DNA from: Paenibacillus pabuli NBRC 13638
GTDB lineage: Bacteria; Bacillota; Bacilli; Paenibacillales; Paenibacillaceae
DNA: 64,000 nucleotides
Direction of reading: 5' to 3'
NCBI RefSeq assembly: GCF_001514495.1
Contig: NZ_BCNM01000020.1
Span: forward strand, 62,001 to 126,000
Below are positions 25,295 to 33,347 of this stretch, one piece after another. A program made the translations under genes and the position numbers. Under the pieces are notes generated by a model. That model had not been told where the DNA came from. It worked only from the letters and a program-made list of their open reading frames with translations, and did no database searches. Position 1 is the first letter of the stretch. Every line of letters starts with the position of its first letter.

Positions 25295-25921
25295 TCAAAC
25301 ATCACTGGAGTTTGCCAACAATTCGCTTACCGTTACGAAACGGTACCCCGCTGCGGCCAGTTCCTCGACCAACACACGAATAGCCTCCACGGTCTGGGAG
25401 CGATCCCCGTATCCGTCATGGAACAGGAGAACGCTGCCAGGCTTCACCGTAGACCGGGTATGTTCCAGAATGTGATCGACACCGGGGTTGTCCCAATCCT
25501 TCGCACCGCCATTGACCGCACCAATTGATCGATATCCCCGCTCTGCAGCCAGATATAGAATGTCATCATTCACGCCAAAATACGGTGGTCTGAAACACTT
25601 CGTAGGTTCCCCCGTCACCTCCCGGATGAGGATTTCCGCACGTTGCAGTTCCTCTCCGGCTTGCTCCAGCGTCAGCTTGGTTAGATCCGGATGAGTATAG
25701 GTGTGATTAGCAATCTCATGCCCTTCACGTTGCACCTCAGCTGCTATTCCCGGGTATTCTTCCACTTCCTTGCCAATCATAAAAAAAGTCGCCCGCCCAC
25801 CCACATTACGGAAAATCTCAAGCAATTGAAGCGTATATACAGGATGTGGTCCATCATCAAACGTGAAGGCCACGGCCTTTTCCCGGATAGAAACCTGCTC
25901 TATTAACGATATGTTGACCAT
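25295..25921 (-). CDS. polysaccharide deacetylase family protein (NodB domain, CE4)
   Basis: The product (208 residues) is essentially a bare NodB domain: motif 1 AFTFDDGPHP (catalytic Asp and metal Asp), motif 2 HTYTHPDL (two metal His), motif 3 RPPYFG and motif 5 LLFHDGYGD. It has no signal peptide or wall-binding module, unlike most secreted CE4 enzymes, so it may act inside the cell or leave by another route. Substrates of the family are N-acetylglucosamine polymers such as peptidoglycan or chitin. GAGGAG lies 11 nt before the ATG. Confidence 0.88.
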   Translation of the reverse strand: MVNISLIEQVSIREKAVAFTFDDGPHPVYTLQLLEIFRNVGGRATFFMIGKEVEEYPGIAAEVQREGHEIANHTYTHPDLTKLTLEQAGEELQRAEILIREVTGEPTKCFRPPYFGVNDDILYLAAERGYRSIGAVNGGAKDWDNPGVDHILEHTRSTVKPGSVLLFHDGYGDRSQTVEAIRVLVEELAAAGYRFVTVSELLANSSDV

Positions 25922-25988
25922 GAAACCACGATCTCCTCTCCATTACAGCTCGGCTATGATATCCTCATTATTCCATGCACTTGAGTAA

Positions 25989-26561
25989 TTAGTATCCAAC
26001 GAGAACAGGATTAGACCAAGCAGGTATTGACTCCACACAATAGATCAAGTTACTCCGCATGATTTCCGCTACTATTAAAGGCTCGTATGTATTATCAATG
26101 ATGATAACCTGATCTGCAATTGCTAGAGCTGGTTTAAGGTTCTGCAATGACTGACCATATCGAAAACGAATATCGTCCTCTGCAATCCAATGTCCACCTT
26201 GTTCGACACGGGATGCAACACGGTCTATATGCATTTGAACGTCCTCAAGGCCGATATAGTATACGACAATCTCATAATGGTGTTCCTTAGCAATTTGCAT
26301 ATGTTTCAAAACAAATGATCCAGATAATGTTGTTTCAATAGCAAAGTTCTCACCACTTTTTATGAGTGATCGGATTCTTTTCACAGCTTCCCTTCCAGCA
26401 GAAAGGTCAGCACTACGAGGATCCTCTGGCTTTAATTCCCTTGCAATCTGATCAGGATCAACCAGTTCACCAAGCCACTCTCTCATCTGCATGCTAAGTG
26501 TACTTTTCCCTGCTCCATTGGTTCCAGCAAACACAGTCATGACTGGTTTGGTTTCACTCAT
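25989..26561 (-). CDS. zeta-toxin-like P-loop kinase
   Basis: The 190-residue product has Walker A AGTNGAGKST at residues 12-21, an acidic LVDPDQIAREL (Asp35/Asp37, position of the zeta catalytic Asp), FAIETTLSG with Glu76, and Arg-rich segments RVASRVEQGGHW and IRFRYGQS (Arg114, 118, 132, 134). This order fits the zeta/PezT fold, whose toxic members phosphorylate UDP-N-acetylglucosamine or related sugars. The start at 26561 overlaps the stop of the upstream small gene by 8 nt, with AGGAG 10 nt ahead; the longer frame to 26633 has no ribosome site. Whether it is toxic, or a chromosomal kinase with another job, cannot be told. Confidence 0.82.
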   Translation of the reverse strand: MSETKPVMTVFAGTNGAGKSTLSMQMREWLGELVDPDQIARELKPEDPRSADLSAGREAVKRIRSLIKSGENFAIETTLSGSFVLKHMQIAKEHHYEIVVYYIGLEDVQMHIDRVASRVEQGGHWIAEDDIRFRYGQSLQNLKPALAIADQVIIIDNTYEPLIVAEIMRSNLIYCVESIPAWSNPVLVGY

Positions 26562-26751
26562 GATACTCAAACTCCTGGCGTTTCCCAGTAGCATCGAATA
26601 TAATTTCGAATTTTTTACCTTCAGCATCCTCACGAACGCGTTTGTTATTCTTCATATAATAAATAGAGGCACCTGATTCTTTAGCTTGCTTCCGTGCATG
26701 TTGATTTGCTTTTTTTAAAATTTCTTGGAGCTGTTCTCGATTATTAAACAC
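26554..26751 (-). CDS. small protein paired with the zeta-like kinase, candidate antitoxin
   Basis: This 65-residue product (GTG start, GGGGG 7 nt ahead) is helical and charged at the N-terminus (REQLQEILKKANQHARKQAK). It then has a strand-rich region IYYMKNNKRVREDAEGKKFE ending near ATGKRQEFEYHE. I do not recognise it as an epsilon or PezA antitoxin; there is no HTH of the PezA kind. Its gene overlaps the kinase by 8 nt, so the pair is co-translated, the standard arrangement of a type II toxin-antitoxin module. A TATAAT at 26781-26786 lies just upstream, between this gene and the ssrA terminator. Antitoxin function is inferred from position only. Confidence 0.75.
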   Translation of the reverse strand: MFNNREQLQEILKKANQHARKQAKESGASIYYMKNNKRVREDAEGKKFEIIFDATGKRQEFEYHE

Positions 26752-26795
26752 CTAGAGTCCCCCAATCTAAATTTATATCTATTATATCATAAACT

Positions 26796-26832
26796 GAAAA
26801 ACCACCAGCCAGTGTCCTGGTTGGTGGTTTTT
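26796..26832 (-). terminator. terminator of ssrA
   Basis: On the minus strand AACCACCAACCAG pairs with CTGGCTGGTGGTT (one mismatch pair) and is followed by TTTTT, 8 nt past the mature tmRNA 3' end. Confidence 0.88.
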
Positions 26833-26839
26833 ACTCTAA

Positions 26840-27201
26840 TGGAGGCGAGGGGAGTCGAACCCCTGTCCGAAGATAACGACACATAAGCTTCTACGGGTGT
26901 AGTCACAGTTTTGATGTCACCCGAGTATCGCCCCGTAACCGGCTATACGTTGGGTCAGCCTGATTGTCTTCTTCAGCACACCCCAGGCGGAGATGTGACA
27001 GCGTATCCCACTACTTGTTAGCCCCTAATCCTGTCACATGGGCGATGCAGGTTAGAAGCACGCACACAGTTTCTTAGGCTGCGAAAGCGTAGTTTGTTTG
27101 TTGTTTGCCGTTTAATAGGCTTTAGCGTTGATGAAGTGGACGCGTCCCCACTACCCGCTACCCATGCTCGAACTATCCCCGTCGAATCCATAAACGCCCC
27201 C
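26840..27201 (-). ncRNA. ssrA: transfer-messenger RNA (tmRNA)
   Basis: The RNA starts GGGGGCGUUUAUGGAUUCGA and ends in the tRNA-like GGUUCGACUCCCCUCGCCUCC plus the discriminator A; the 5' GGGGGCG pairs with CGCCUCC to form the 7-bp acceptor stem. CCA is not encoded and must be added. The resume codon region reads GGC AAA CAA CAA ACA AAC, giving the tag GKQQTNYAFAA before UAA, with the expected C-terminal AA degron. Length is 362 nt. It rescues stalled ribosomes together with SmpB, encoded upstream on the same strand. Its own promoter lies at 27434-27462 and its leader is unusually long. Confidence 0.97.
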
Positions 27202-27258
27202 TCATATAAGAAGGGCTCCAGGATTAATCCGTGAACACGGAGCAAAGGTGCTGCACAT
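27202..27258 (-). CDS. 18-codon ORF in the ssrA leader (MCSTFAPCSRINPGALLI)
   Basis: An ATG at 27258 is preceded by GGAGG with 6 nt spacing, and the frame runs 18 codons to TGA at 27202-27204, ending one base before the mature 5' end of tmRNA. The SD lies in the loop and the start codon in the stem of a hairpin (27256-27264 with 27275-27283). I know of no family for it. It may be translated, with ribosomes then meeting the tmRNA processing site, or may be chance. Evidence is position and the SD only. Confidence 0.3.
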   Translation of the reverse strand: MCSTFAPCSRINPGALLI

Positions 27259-27427
27259 CTTTTTCCTCCAAGGTAAAAAGATGCTTCTTTCAAACTCGGC
27301 ATTCCTGCTTGCTACAAGAACATCATAACACAGGACCAATCACCGATATAGTACAGATTGCTGGAAGACGTTCCAGCAGGCTGAGCAACTGTGCAAATTT
27401 AACCAGTACAACAGCTGACTCAATCGT
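27259..27427 (-). other. long 5' leader of the ssrA precursor
   Basis: From the predicted start site near 27427 to the mature 5' end there are about 225 nt. The leader contains a perfect 8-bp hairpin (TGCTGGAA / TTCCAGCA, 27359-27378) and the SD hairpin described for the short ORF. RNase P should remove it. Confidence 0.45.
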
Positions 27428-27433
27428 CTACAT

Positions 27434-27462
27434 ATTATAACGCTTCCCTCCAGGGAAGTAAA
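27434..27462 (-). promoter_or_regulatory. promoter of ssrA
   Basis: On the minus strand TTTACT (27462-27457), 17 nt, and TATAAT (27439-27434). The spacer contains the small palindrome TTCCCTGGAGGGAA. The -10 is perfect and the -35 matches four of six. Confidence 0.7.
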
Positions 27463-27634
27463 GTTGAGTACCTAAGTACTGAAAATCCATGAGCATGAAC
27501 AGCTTTTCTTAACTATTTTACCCACGATTCGTACAAACTACGAGCCATCAGGCAAACCTTGAGATCCTTATTTCAACATGAGAGCTTATCACTAACTAAC
27601 TTACCATACGCCAATCAACACATAGCATTCCCAA
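27463..27634. other. smpB-ssrA intergenic region, no gene seen
   Basis: This stretch between the smpB stop and the ssrA promoter has no ORF with a ribosome site and no strong T-run terminator. Confidence 0.4.
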
Positions 27635-28117
27635 TCAACGAGCAACCTTCTGCTTCTCGCGCAGTACCCGTTGAATATCACGTTGTGCGTCGCGTTTTGC
27701 TGCAGACTCCCGTTTATCGTACTGCTTCTTACCTTTACCCAGTCCAAGCAGCAGCTTCGCATAGCCGTTACGAATATAGATCTTCAACGGCACTATGCTG
27801 TATCCGTCCTGCTTCGACAGACCAAGCAGCTTGTGGATCTGTACTTTATGCATCAACAGTTTGCGTGTACGTGTTGGATCAATTGGATTATGACGGTTCC
27901 CTTGTTCAAAAGGACTAATATGCATATTATGAATATGAATCTCACCGTTCCGAATCGTGGCAAATGCATCACCAATATTCGCACGGCCGTTACGAAGAGA
28001 TTTAATCTCCGTTCCGGTAAGCACCATGCCCGCTTCATACGTATCTTCAATGAAGTAGTCATGGGAAGCCTTTTTATTCTGTGCAAGCACTTTACTCTGT
28101 CCATCACTCTTGCCCAT
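27635..28117 (-). CDS. smpB: SsrA-binding protein SmpB
   Basis: The 160-residue protein has the OB-fold sequence of SmpB: VLAQNKKASHDYFIEDTYEA, GMVLTGTEIKSLRNGRANIG, HIHNMHISPFEQGNRHN and the Lys/Arg-rich C-terminal tail (GLGKGKKQYDKRESAAKRD) that enters the empty decoding centre. It binds tmRNA and delivers it to stalled ribosomes. The ATG at 28117 has AAGGAG 9 nt ahead; an ORF extension to 28177 is non-conserved. Location between rnr and ssrA is the usual Bacillales order. Confidence 0.96.
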   Translation of the reverse strand: MGKSDGQSKVLAQNKKASHDYFIEDTYEAGMVLTGTEIKSLRNGRANIGDAFATIRNGEIHIHNMHISPFEQGNRHNPIDPTRTRKLLMHKVQIHKLLGLSKQDGYSIVPLKIYIRNGYAKLLLGLGKGKKQYDKRESAAKRDAQRDIQRVLREKQKVAR

Positions 28118-28240
28118 GTCCTCACTCCTTCTCCGTAAAATAAGCCGGTACCCATGCTCTACAGCAGCGTACCACATATTTCTTTTGGCACCACATACCA
28201 GACCTTAATTGTAGCAAGGACCGCTGTTAAAATCAAGAAA

Positions 28241-28260
28241 GAGGCGGTCTGCGCCGCCCC
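28241..28260 (-). terminator. weak terminator after rnr
   Basis: On the minus strand GGGGCGG-CGCAGA-CCGCCTC is followed by TTTCTTG. It lies about 40 nt after the rnr stop and before smpB, so it may only attenuate. Confidence 0.5.
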
Positions 28261-28297
28261 TTCTCATTACACTCATTTCATGCTTAGCGAAACGCAA

Positions 28298-31078
28298 TTA
28301 CTTTTTCTTCTTCCGTACAAAAGCCGCCGTTCCGTTGGCAGATGCACCTTTATTTTTCTTGCGCTTACGGCGTGGCGCTCCGCCTTCCTGAACACCGCCT
28401 GGTGTAGCTCCTTCTCCGATAAACACACCGCTAGGTGAGGTGTTTTTGCGCCCACTACCGCCTTTGCCACCTTTACCCCCGCCTTTACCGGATTTGAAGC
28501 TTCCTTCACCGCGGCTGCTGCCGCTGTTTAGACCATTCCCTTGTCCACCAGCCGAAGTGCCTTCCTGGCCACCCGCTGTAGAACTATAACCGCCTTTGCC
28601 AGAGCCAAAGCCAAAGCTTACCGCTCCCTTGCTCCGACCACCTGATCCGCCGGCATCTCCAGCACGACGCTCACCTCTCGGTTTACCGCCAACTTTGCTG
28701 CCTGCGCTTCCTGCTGTGTTCGAAGCTCCGCTACGCCCGCCACGGCCGCCTTTACTGCTCTCATCGGCTGATCTGCCACCACGGCTGCCTCCAGCACCAG
28801 TTGGGGCGCCTTTACCACCACGCGAGCCACTGAATCCACCGGAACCACTCTTCGCGCCACCGCGTCCTCCGCCGCCACCAGCAGGACGTCCACCTTTACC
28901 GCCACGTCCGCCACCAAAGCCGCCTGGGCGCTCGCCGCGAGGTTTCATGTCGACCATTTCAAAGTCAATCGTGTACTCTTCCATGCTCACACGCGCCACA
29001 CGAATCTTTACCTCATCACCGATGCGGAAGACCTTGGAGGTACGTTCGCCAATCAGAGCCATATGTTGATCGTCAAAATGGTAATAGTCGTCCGTGAGTG
29101 CACTCAGGCGAATCAGACCTTCTACGGTGTTCTCCAGTTCAATGAACATACCGAAGCTGGTTACACTGCTGATCATGCCTTCAAACTCTTCGCCGACTTT
29201 ATCGAGCATGTACTCCGCTTTCTTCATTTTCTCCGTATCCCGCTCAGCTTCAACCGCCACACGTTCACGTTCCGAAGATTGCTGTGCAATATCGGCCATA
29301 CGTGCAGCCAGATACTCTTGACGGTTCTCAGGCAAAGCCCCATTGTTCTCAATCACTTCCCGTATAACACGGTGAATGACGAGGTCGGGATAACGACGGA
29401 TTGGCGATGTGAAGTGACTATAGAACTCTGCCGCCAGGCCAAAGTGACCCGACATTTCAGAATCATACTTCGCCTGTTTCATGGAACGCAGCATCATCGT
29501 ACTAATAACGGTCTGTTCCTTCGTTCCGTTGATATCCTCAAGCAGGGATTGAAGGGCCCGTGGATGAATGGCGTTGCCACGTCCTTTGACATGGTGTCCG
29601 AAATTCGCCGCAAAGGCGAGAAAATTTTGCAGTTTTTCCTGATCTGGGTCCTCATGCACACGATAGATGAACGGAACCTTCAACCAGTGGAAATGCTCTG
29701 CCACCGTTTCGTTGGCTGCCAGCATGAATTCCTCAATGATTTGCTCCGCAATCGAACGCTCCCGTTTCACGATGTCCACCGGTTTGCATTCTTCATCCAC
29801 AATGATTTTGGATTCTTCAAAATCAAAGTCAACCGCACCGCGGCGCATACGCATCGCACGAAGTTTCAAGGCAATCTCTTTCATCAAGTGGAAATCATCC
29901 ACCAGATCCTTGTAACGCTCCAACAGTTCAGGCTCTTCGCCTTCGAGAATTTTGCGTACGTTGGAATATGTCATCCGCTCTTTGGTCTTGATTACACTTG
30001 TGAAAATATCGTGTTTAACAACCTTCATCTGGTCGTTGAATTCCATCTCACAAGAAAGGGTCAGACGGTCTACCTGCGGATTCAAACTACAGATCCCGTT
30101 GGACAAACGTTGCGGCAGCATCGGAATAACCCGGTCCACCAGATACACACTGCATCCACGGTTATAGGCTTCCTGATCAAGCTTGGAGTTTTCCCGCACG
30201 TAATAGCCTACATCGGCAATATGAACGCCCAGACGGTAGTTACCGTTTGGCAGCTTCTCCACGTTGACGGCGTCATCCAGATCCTTGGCGTCTTCTCCAT
30301 CGATCGTAACGATATTCAGCCCACGCAGATCACGGCGACCCTGCTGTACGATTTCTTCTTCCGTTATAGCATCTGGCGCTTTATCGGCTTCTTCCACCAC
30401 TTCATCCGGGAAGGCTTCTGGCAGTTGATGCTTCCGGATTACAGACAAAATATCAATGCCCGGTTCATCCTTATGACCGAGAATCTCGATCACTTCACCT
30501 TCAGCTGCAGCTCGCCCTTCCGGGTAGCTGACAATACGTGCCACAACCTTTTGCCCATCAACAGCCCCATGAAAGTTCGTACGCGGGATGAAAATATCCC
30601 GGTTAATTCGCTTATCATCCGGTATAACGAAACCGTATACTTCGTGGCTTTGGAAGACACCAACAACCTGTGTGACCGCACGGGTAACAATGCGAACAAT
30701 CTCACCCTCCAAACGTCCACCGGAAGGTCCTTGAGAAGTCACTTTAACCAACACCGTATCACCATTCATAGCGCTTTTCATATCATTCGCATGAATGTAC
30801 ACATCCGGGTGCTCCCGATCCTCAGGGATGAGGAAAGCAAAGCCTTTCGCATGAGCTTGTAACCGTCCGCGAACCAAGTCCATCCGTTCTGGCATGCCGT
30901 AGCGGTTGTTGCGGGTCAACAAAATTTTGCCGGATTCCTCCAGCGTATTAAGCATAATCAAAAAGGCTTTAAAATCAGCCGCATCTTCAATCTCGAAGTG
31001 CTGTTCCAGTTCCTGATAAGTCATTGGTTTATAGGCGGTTTCCCGCATGAAATCGAGCAATTGTTGTTCAGTTATCAT
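28298..31078 (-). CDS. rnr: ribonuclease R with long Gly-rich C-terminal extension
   Basis: The 926-residue product is a 3'-5' exoribonuclease: N-terminal winged helix (ITEQQLLDFMRETAYKPMTY), two cold-shock domains, the RNB catalytic domain with GEDAKDLDDAVNV near residue 272 (metal-binding Asp cluster), and an S1 domain (about 640-720). B. subtilis RNase R is about 780 residues; here some 190 further residues form a tail almost wholly of Gly, Ser, Arg, Lys and Ala with RGG/GRGG-type repeats, ending in RRKRKKNK and VRKKKK. The start at 31078 has GAGGTG 9 nt ahead. RNase R degrades structured RNA and acts with tmRNA-SmpB, whose genes follow. Confidence 0.95.
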   Translation of the reverse strand: MITEQQLLDFMRETAYKPMTYQELEQHFEIEDAADFKAFLIMLNTLEESGKILLTRNNRYGMPERMDLVRGRLQAHAKGFAFLIPEDREHPDVYIHANDMKSAMNGDTVLVKVTSQGPSGGRLEGEIVRIVTRAVTQVVGVFQSHEVYGFVIPDDKRINRDIFIPRTNFHGAVDGQKVVARIVSYPEGRAAAEGEVIEILGHKDEPGIDILSVIRKHQLPEAFPDEVVEEADKAPDAITEEEIVQQGRRDLRGLNIVTIDGEDAKDLDDAVNVEKLPNGNYRLGVHIADVGYYVRENSKLDQEAYNRGCSVYLVDRVIPMLPQRLSNGICSLNPQVDRLTLSCEMEFNDQMKVVKHDIFTSVIKTKERMTYSNVRKILEGEEPELLERYKDLVDDFHLMKEIALKLRAMRMRRGAVDFDFEESKIIVDEECKPVDIVKRERSIAEQIIEEFMLAANETVAEHFHWLKVPFIYRVHEDPDQEKLQNFLAFAANFGHHVKGRGNAIHPRALQSLLEDINGTKEQTVISTMMLRSMKQAKYDSEMSGHFGLAAEFYSHFTSPIRRYPDLVIHRVIREVIENNGALPENRQEYLAARMADIAQQSSERERVAVEAERDTEKMKKAEYMLDKVGEEFEGMISSVTSFGMFIELENTVEGLIRLSALTDDYYHFDDQHMALIGERTSKVFRIGDEVKIRVARVSMEEYTIDFEMVDMKPRGERPGGFGGGRGGKGGRPAGGGGGRGGAKSGSGGFSGSRGGKGAPTGAGGSRGGRSADESSKGGRGGRSGASNTAGSAGSKVGGKPRGERRAGDAGGSGGRSKGAVSFGFGSGKGGYSSTAGGQEGTSAGGQGNGLNSGSSRGEGSFKSGKGGGKGGKGGSGRKNTSPSGVFIGEGATPGGVQEGGAPRRKRKKNKGASANGTAAFVRKKKK

Positions 31079-31515
31079 TAATATATTCACCTCGGGAAAC
31101 GTAAAAGTGTAATCTTGTCTCATCTCTCTCTATGTATCGGTTACCTTGCAGATATTTAAGCCTTTAACGGAAGGCCTCACTATCTCATACCCTAGTATAC
31201 ACGAATTCAATCCGGCCCATCCGTACCCCTGCAAAATAAACCAGGCCTGCGTGGTCCCTCGCATAATCGCGCTTTCATGCATCATACCAGCATTTTATGC
31301 TACATGTGATTTGCTCTCATCTGGTTAGCTCTTGCATATCAGAAATTTTTGAGATCTAAGGGCTCAAACATACATCATGGTTCGTTACTGAACAGACAGA
31401 AAAGAAACGGCCCAGAACAGGGCGAATATGTGGGAAGACACCGAATGGAAGTGAGAAAAAATCGAAGATCTGGTTCATGTGGATCATTGGAAAAGACTGG
31501 ACATGAATAAATTTA
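31079..31515. other. secG-rnr intergenic region
   Basis: About 440 nt without a supported gene. It must hold the rnr promoter; TATACT on the minus strand near 31196 and TATGAT near 31283 are candidate -10 boxes, both with poor -35 partners. A 66-codon minus-strand frame at 31356-31556 overlaps the secG terminator and has no ribosome site. Confidence 0.4.
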
Positions 31516-31550
31516 TTAAAAAACCTCCGTTTCTTCTCGAAACGAAGGTT
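31516..31550 (-). terminator. terminator of secG
   Basis: On the minus strand AACCTTCGTTTC pairs with GAAACGGAGGTT and runs into TTTTTTAATAA. Confidence 0.85.
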
Positions 31551-31604
31551 AATCATTCAAGCATCATGCTCTTAACTATCTAGTTATGCATCGTATTCCA
31601 TTTC

Positions 31605-31838
31605 TTACTTGGAGAACACTGTAACTACAATAGACAAAATGAAGAATCCTGCACCCAGTACAACCGTTGCACGTTGCAGGAAAAGATCCAGTCCGCGCGC
31701 TTTCGTTTTACCGAAAAGATGTTCCGCACCACCGGAGATGGCACCCGCCAAACCAGCGCTTTTCCCGTGCTGCAGCAATACTACAGTGATTAGACCGATC
31801 GAAAACACCACGAGCAGCAATTTCAAAGCAATATCCAT
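31605..31838 (-). CDS. secG: preprotein translocase subunit SecG
   Basis: The 77-residue product has two membrane helices (ALKLLLVVFSIGLITVVLL and ATVVLGAGFFILSIVVTVF) joined by the conserved cytoplasmic loop QHGKSAGLAGAISGGAEHLF. It is the small subunit of the SecYEG channel. ATG at 31838 has AGGAGG 8 nt ahead; the GTG three codons earlier is less likely. Its promoter is at 31896-31924 and a terminator follows, so it is transcribed alone. Confidence 0.96.
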   Translation of the reverse strand: MDIALKLLLVVFSIGLITVVLLQHGKSAGLAGAISGGAEHLFGKTKARGLDLFLQRATVVLGAGFFILSIVVTVFSK

Positions 31839-31895
31839 TCTTTCCACCTCCTACCCATGTGGGCATAACATCTCACCATAAAAACAGTTACTTTA

Positions 31896-31924
31896 ATTGT
31901 AACACAGCTATGCATGTGATACAA
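31896..31924 (-). promoter_or_regulatory. promoter of secG
   Basis: On the minus strand TTGTAT (31924-31919), 17 nt, TACAAT (31901-31896); the start codon lies about 58 nt downstream of the -10. Confidence 0.65.
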
Positions 31925-32009
31925 GTAGTGTCATCTCTACAATTCGATGAATCAAGCCTTCCGTTTCAACCCGATTCAAACTGAAGTTATGGATATGAAT
32001 GAACTTAAC

Positions 32010-32037
32010 AAAAAAGACAAGCCGGTTACCCGGCTTG
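32010..32037 (-). terminator. terminator of the glycolytic operon after eno
   Basis: On the minus strand CAAGCCGG and CCGGCTTG close on GTAA, then TCTTTTTTG. It separates eno from secG. Confidence 0.88.
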
Positions 32038-32060
32038 CCCGTGAGTTGTCGTAAGACAAC

Positions 32061-33347
32061 TTATTTTTTGAGGTTGTAGAAACCTTTAAGACCATTGTAT
32101 TGAGCCAGTTCACCCAGTTGATCCTCGATGCGGAGCAATTGGTTGTACTTCGCGATACGGTCTGTACGGGAAGGAGCACCCGTTTTGATTTGACCTGCGT
32201 TTGTTGCAACAGCAATGTCAGCGATTGTGCTGTCTTCGGATTCACCGGAACGGTGGGAGATTACAGCAGTGTATCCTGCACGTTTAGCCATCTCGATCGC
32301 ATCAAATGTTTCAGTCAATGTACCGATTTGGTTCACTTTGATCAGGATGGAGTTACCAATACCTTCATTGATACCTTTTTCCAGACGCTCTGTGTTGGTT
32401 ACGAACAGATCGTCACCAACGAGTTGTACTTTGTCTCCCAATTTCTCAGTGAGCAATTTCCAACCATCCCAGTCGTCTTCGGACATACCGTCTTCGATTG
32501 TGATGATTGGGTATTTCTCAACCCATGAAGCCAGAAGGTCAACATACTCAGCGGAAGTGTAAGATTTACCTTCGCCAGCAAGTGTGTATTTACCATCTTT
32601 GTAGAACTCAGTGGAAGCTACGTCCATACCCAGGAATACGTCAACTCCTGGTTTGTAACCTGCTTTTTCAATTGCTTCGATGATTGTAGTGATCGCTTCT
32701 TCGTTCGAACTAAGGTTCGGTGCAAAGCCGCCTTCGTCACCTACAGCAGTGTTCAAGCCTTTGGAGCTCAGTACGGATTTCAGGTTGTGGAAGATTTCTG
32801 CGCCTACGCGAAGAGCTTCTTTGAACGTTGGTGCGCCAACAGGAAGAACCATGAACTCTTGAACGTCGATGTTGTTGTCAGCATGCTCACCACCGTTGAT
32901 GATGTTCATCATTGGTACTGGCAGTGCTTTAGCGTTGAATCCGCCCAGGTAAACGTACAATGGCAGGTCCAAAGCGTCAGCAGCTGCGCGAGCTACAGCC
33001 ATGGATACGGCCAGGATTGCGTTGGCACCCAATTTGCCTTTGTTTGGCGTACCGTCCAAAGCGATCATCAATTTGTCGATACCCAGTTGATCCAAAGCGT
33101 CCATACCGATCACTTCTGGAGCGATAGTTTCGTTTACGTTTTTAACAGCTTGCAGAACACCTTTACCCAGGTAACGGGATTTGTCGCCATCGCGAAGCTC
33201 AACAGCTTCGTGGGCACCAGTGGATGCACCGGATGGTACGATAGCGCGTCCGATTGCGCCGGACTCCAGGTATACTTCAACTTCAACTGTAGGGTTACCG
33301 CGGGAGTCGAGGACTTCGCGAGCGTACACGTCAGAAATAATAGTCAT
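32061..33347 (-). CDS. eno: enolase
   Basis: The 428-residue enzyme converts 2-phosphoglycerate to phosphoenolpyruvate. Visible signatures are SGASTGAHEAVELRDGDKSR near the N-terminus (substrate loop), the Mg-binding acids in FLGMDVAS, TIEDGMSEDDW and GDDLFVTN, and the enolase signature ILIKVNQIGTLTET followed by SHRSGESEDSTIADI. Length and sequence are typical of Firmicutes. AAGGAG lies before the ATG. It is the last gene of the glycolytic operon but is set apart from gpmI by a 281-nt gap, so it may also have its own transcript. Confidence 0.97.
   Translation of the reverse strand: MTIISDVYAREVLDSRGNPTVEVEVYLESGAIGRAIVPSGASTGAHEAVELRDGDKSRYLGKGVLQAVKNVNETIAPEVIGMDALDQLGIDKLMIALDGTPNKGKLGANAILAVSMAVARAAADALDLPLYVYLGGFNAKALPVPMMNIINGGEHADNNIDVQEFMVLPVGAPTFKEALRVGAEIFHNLKSVLSSKGLNTAVGDEGGFAPNLSSNEEAITTIIEAIEKAGYKPGVDVFLGMDVASTEFYKDGKYTLAGEGKSYTSAEYVDLLASWVEKYPIITIEDGMSEDDWDGWKLLTEKLGDKVQLVGDDLFVTNTERLEKGINEGIGNSILIKVNQIGTLTETFDAIEMAKRAGYTAVISHRSGESEDSTIADIAVATNAGQIKTGAPSRTDRIAKYNQLLRIEDQLGELAQYNGLKGFYNLKK

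Noticed and set aside
26840..27201. Possible integrated island at ssrA
   Set aside because: No second copy of the tmRNA 3' end (GGAGGCGAGGGG) was seen downstream to 23.7 kb, and no integrase gene is present, so an island cannot be claimed.
29063..30862. 599-codon plus-strand frame opposite rnr
   Set aside because: Its codons mirror the RNase R gene on the other strand; no ribosome site and no family resemblance. Long shadow frames are common opposite well-biased genes.
31356..31556. 66-codon minus-strand frame between secG and rnr
   Set aside because: It overlaps the secG terminator, lacks a ribosome site and shows no conserved pattern.
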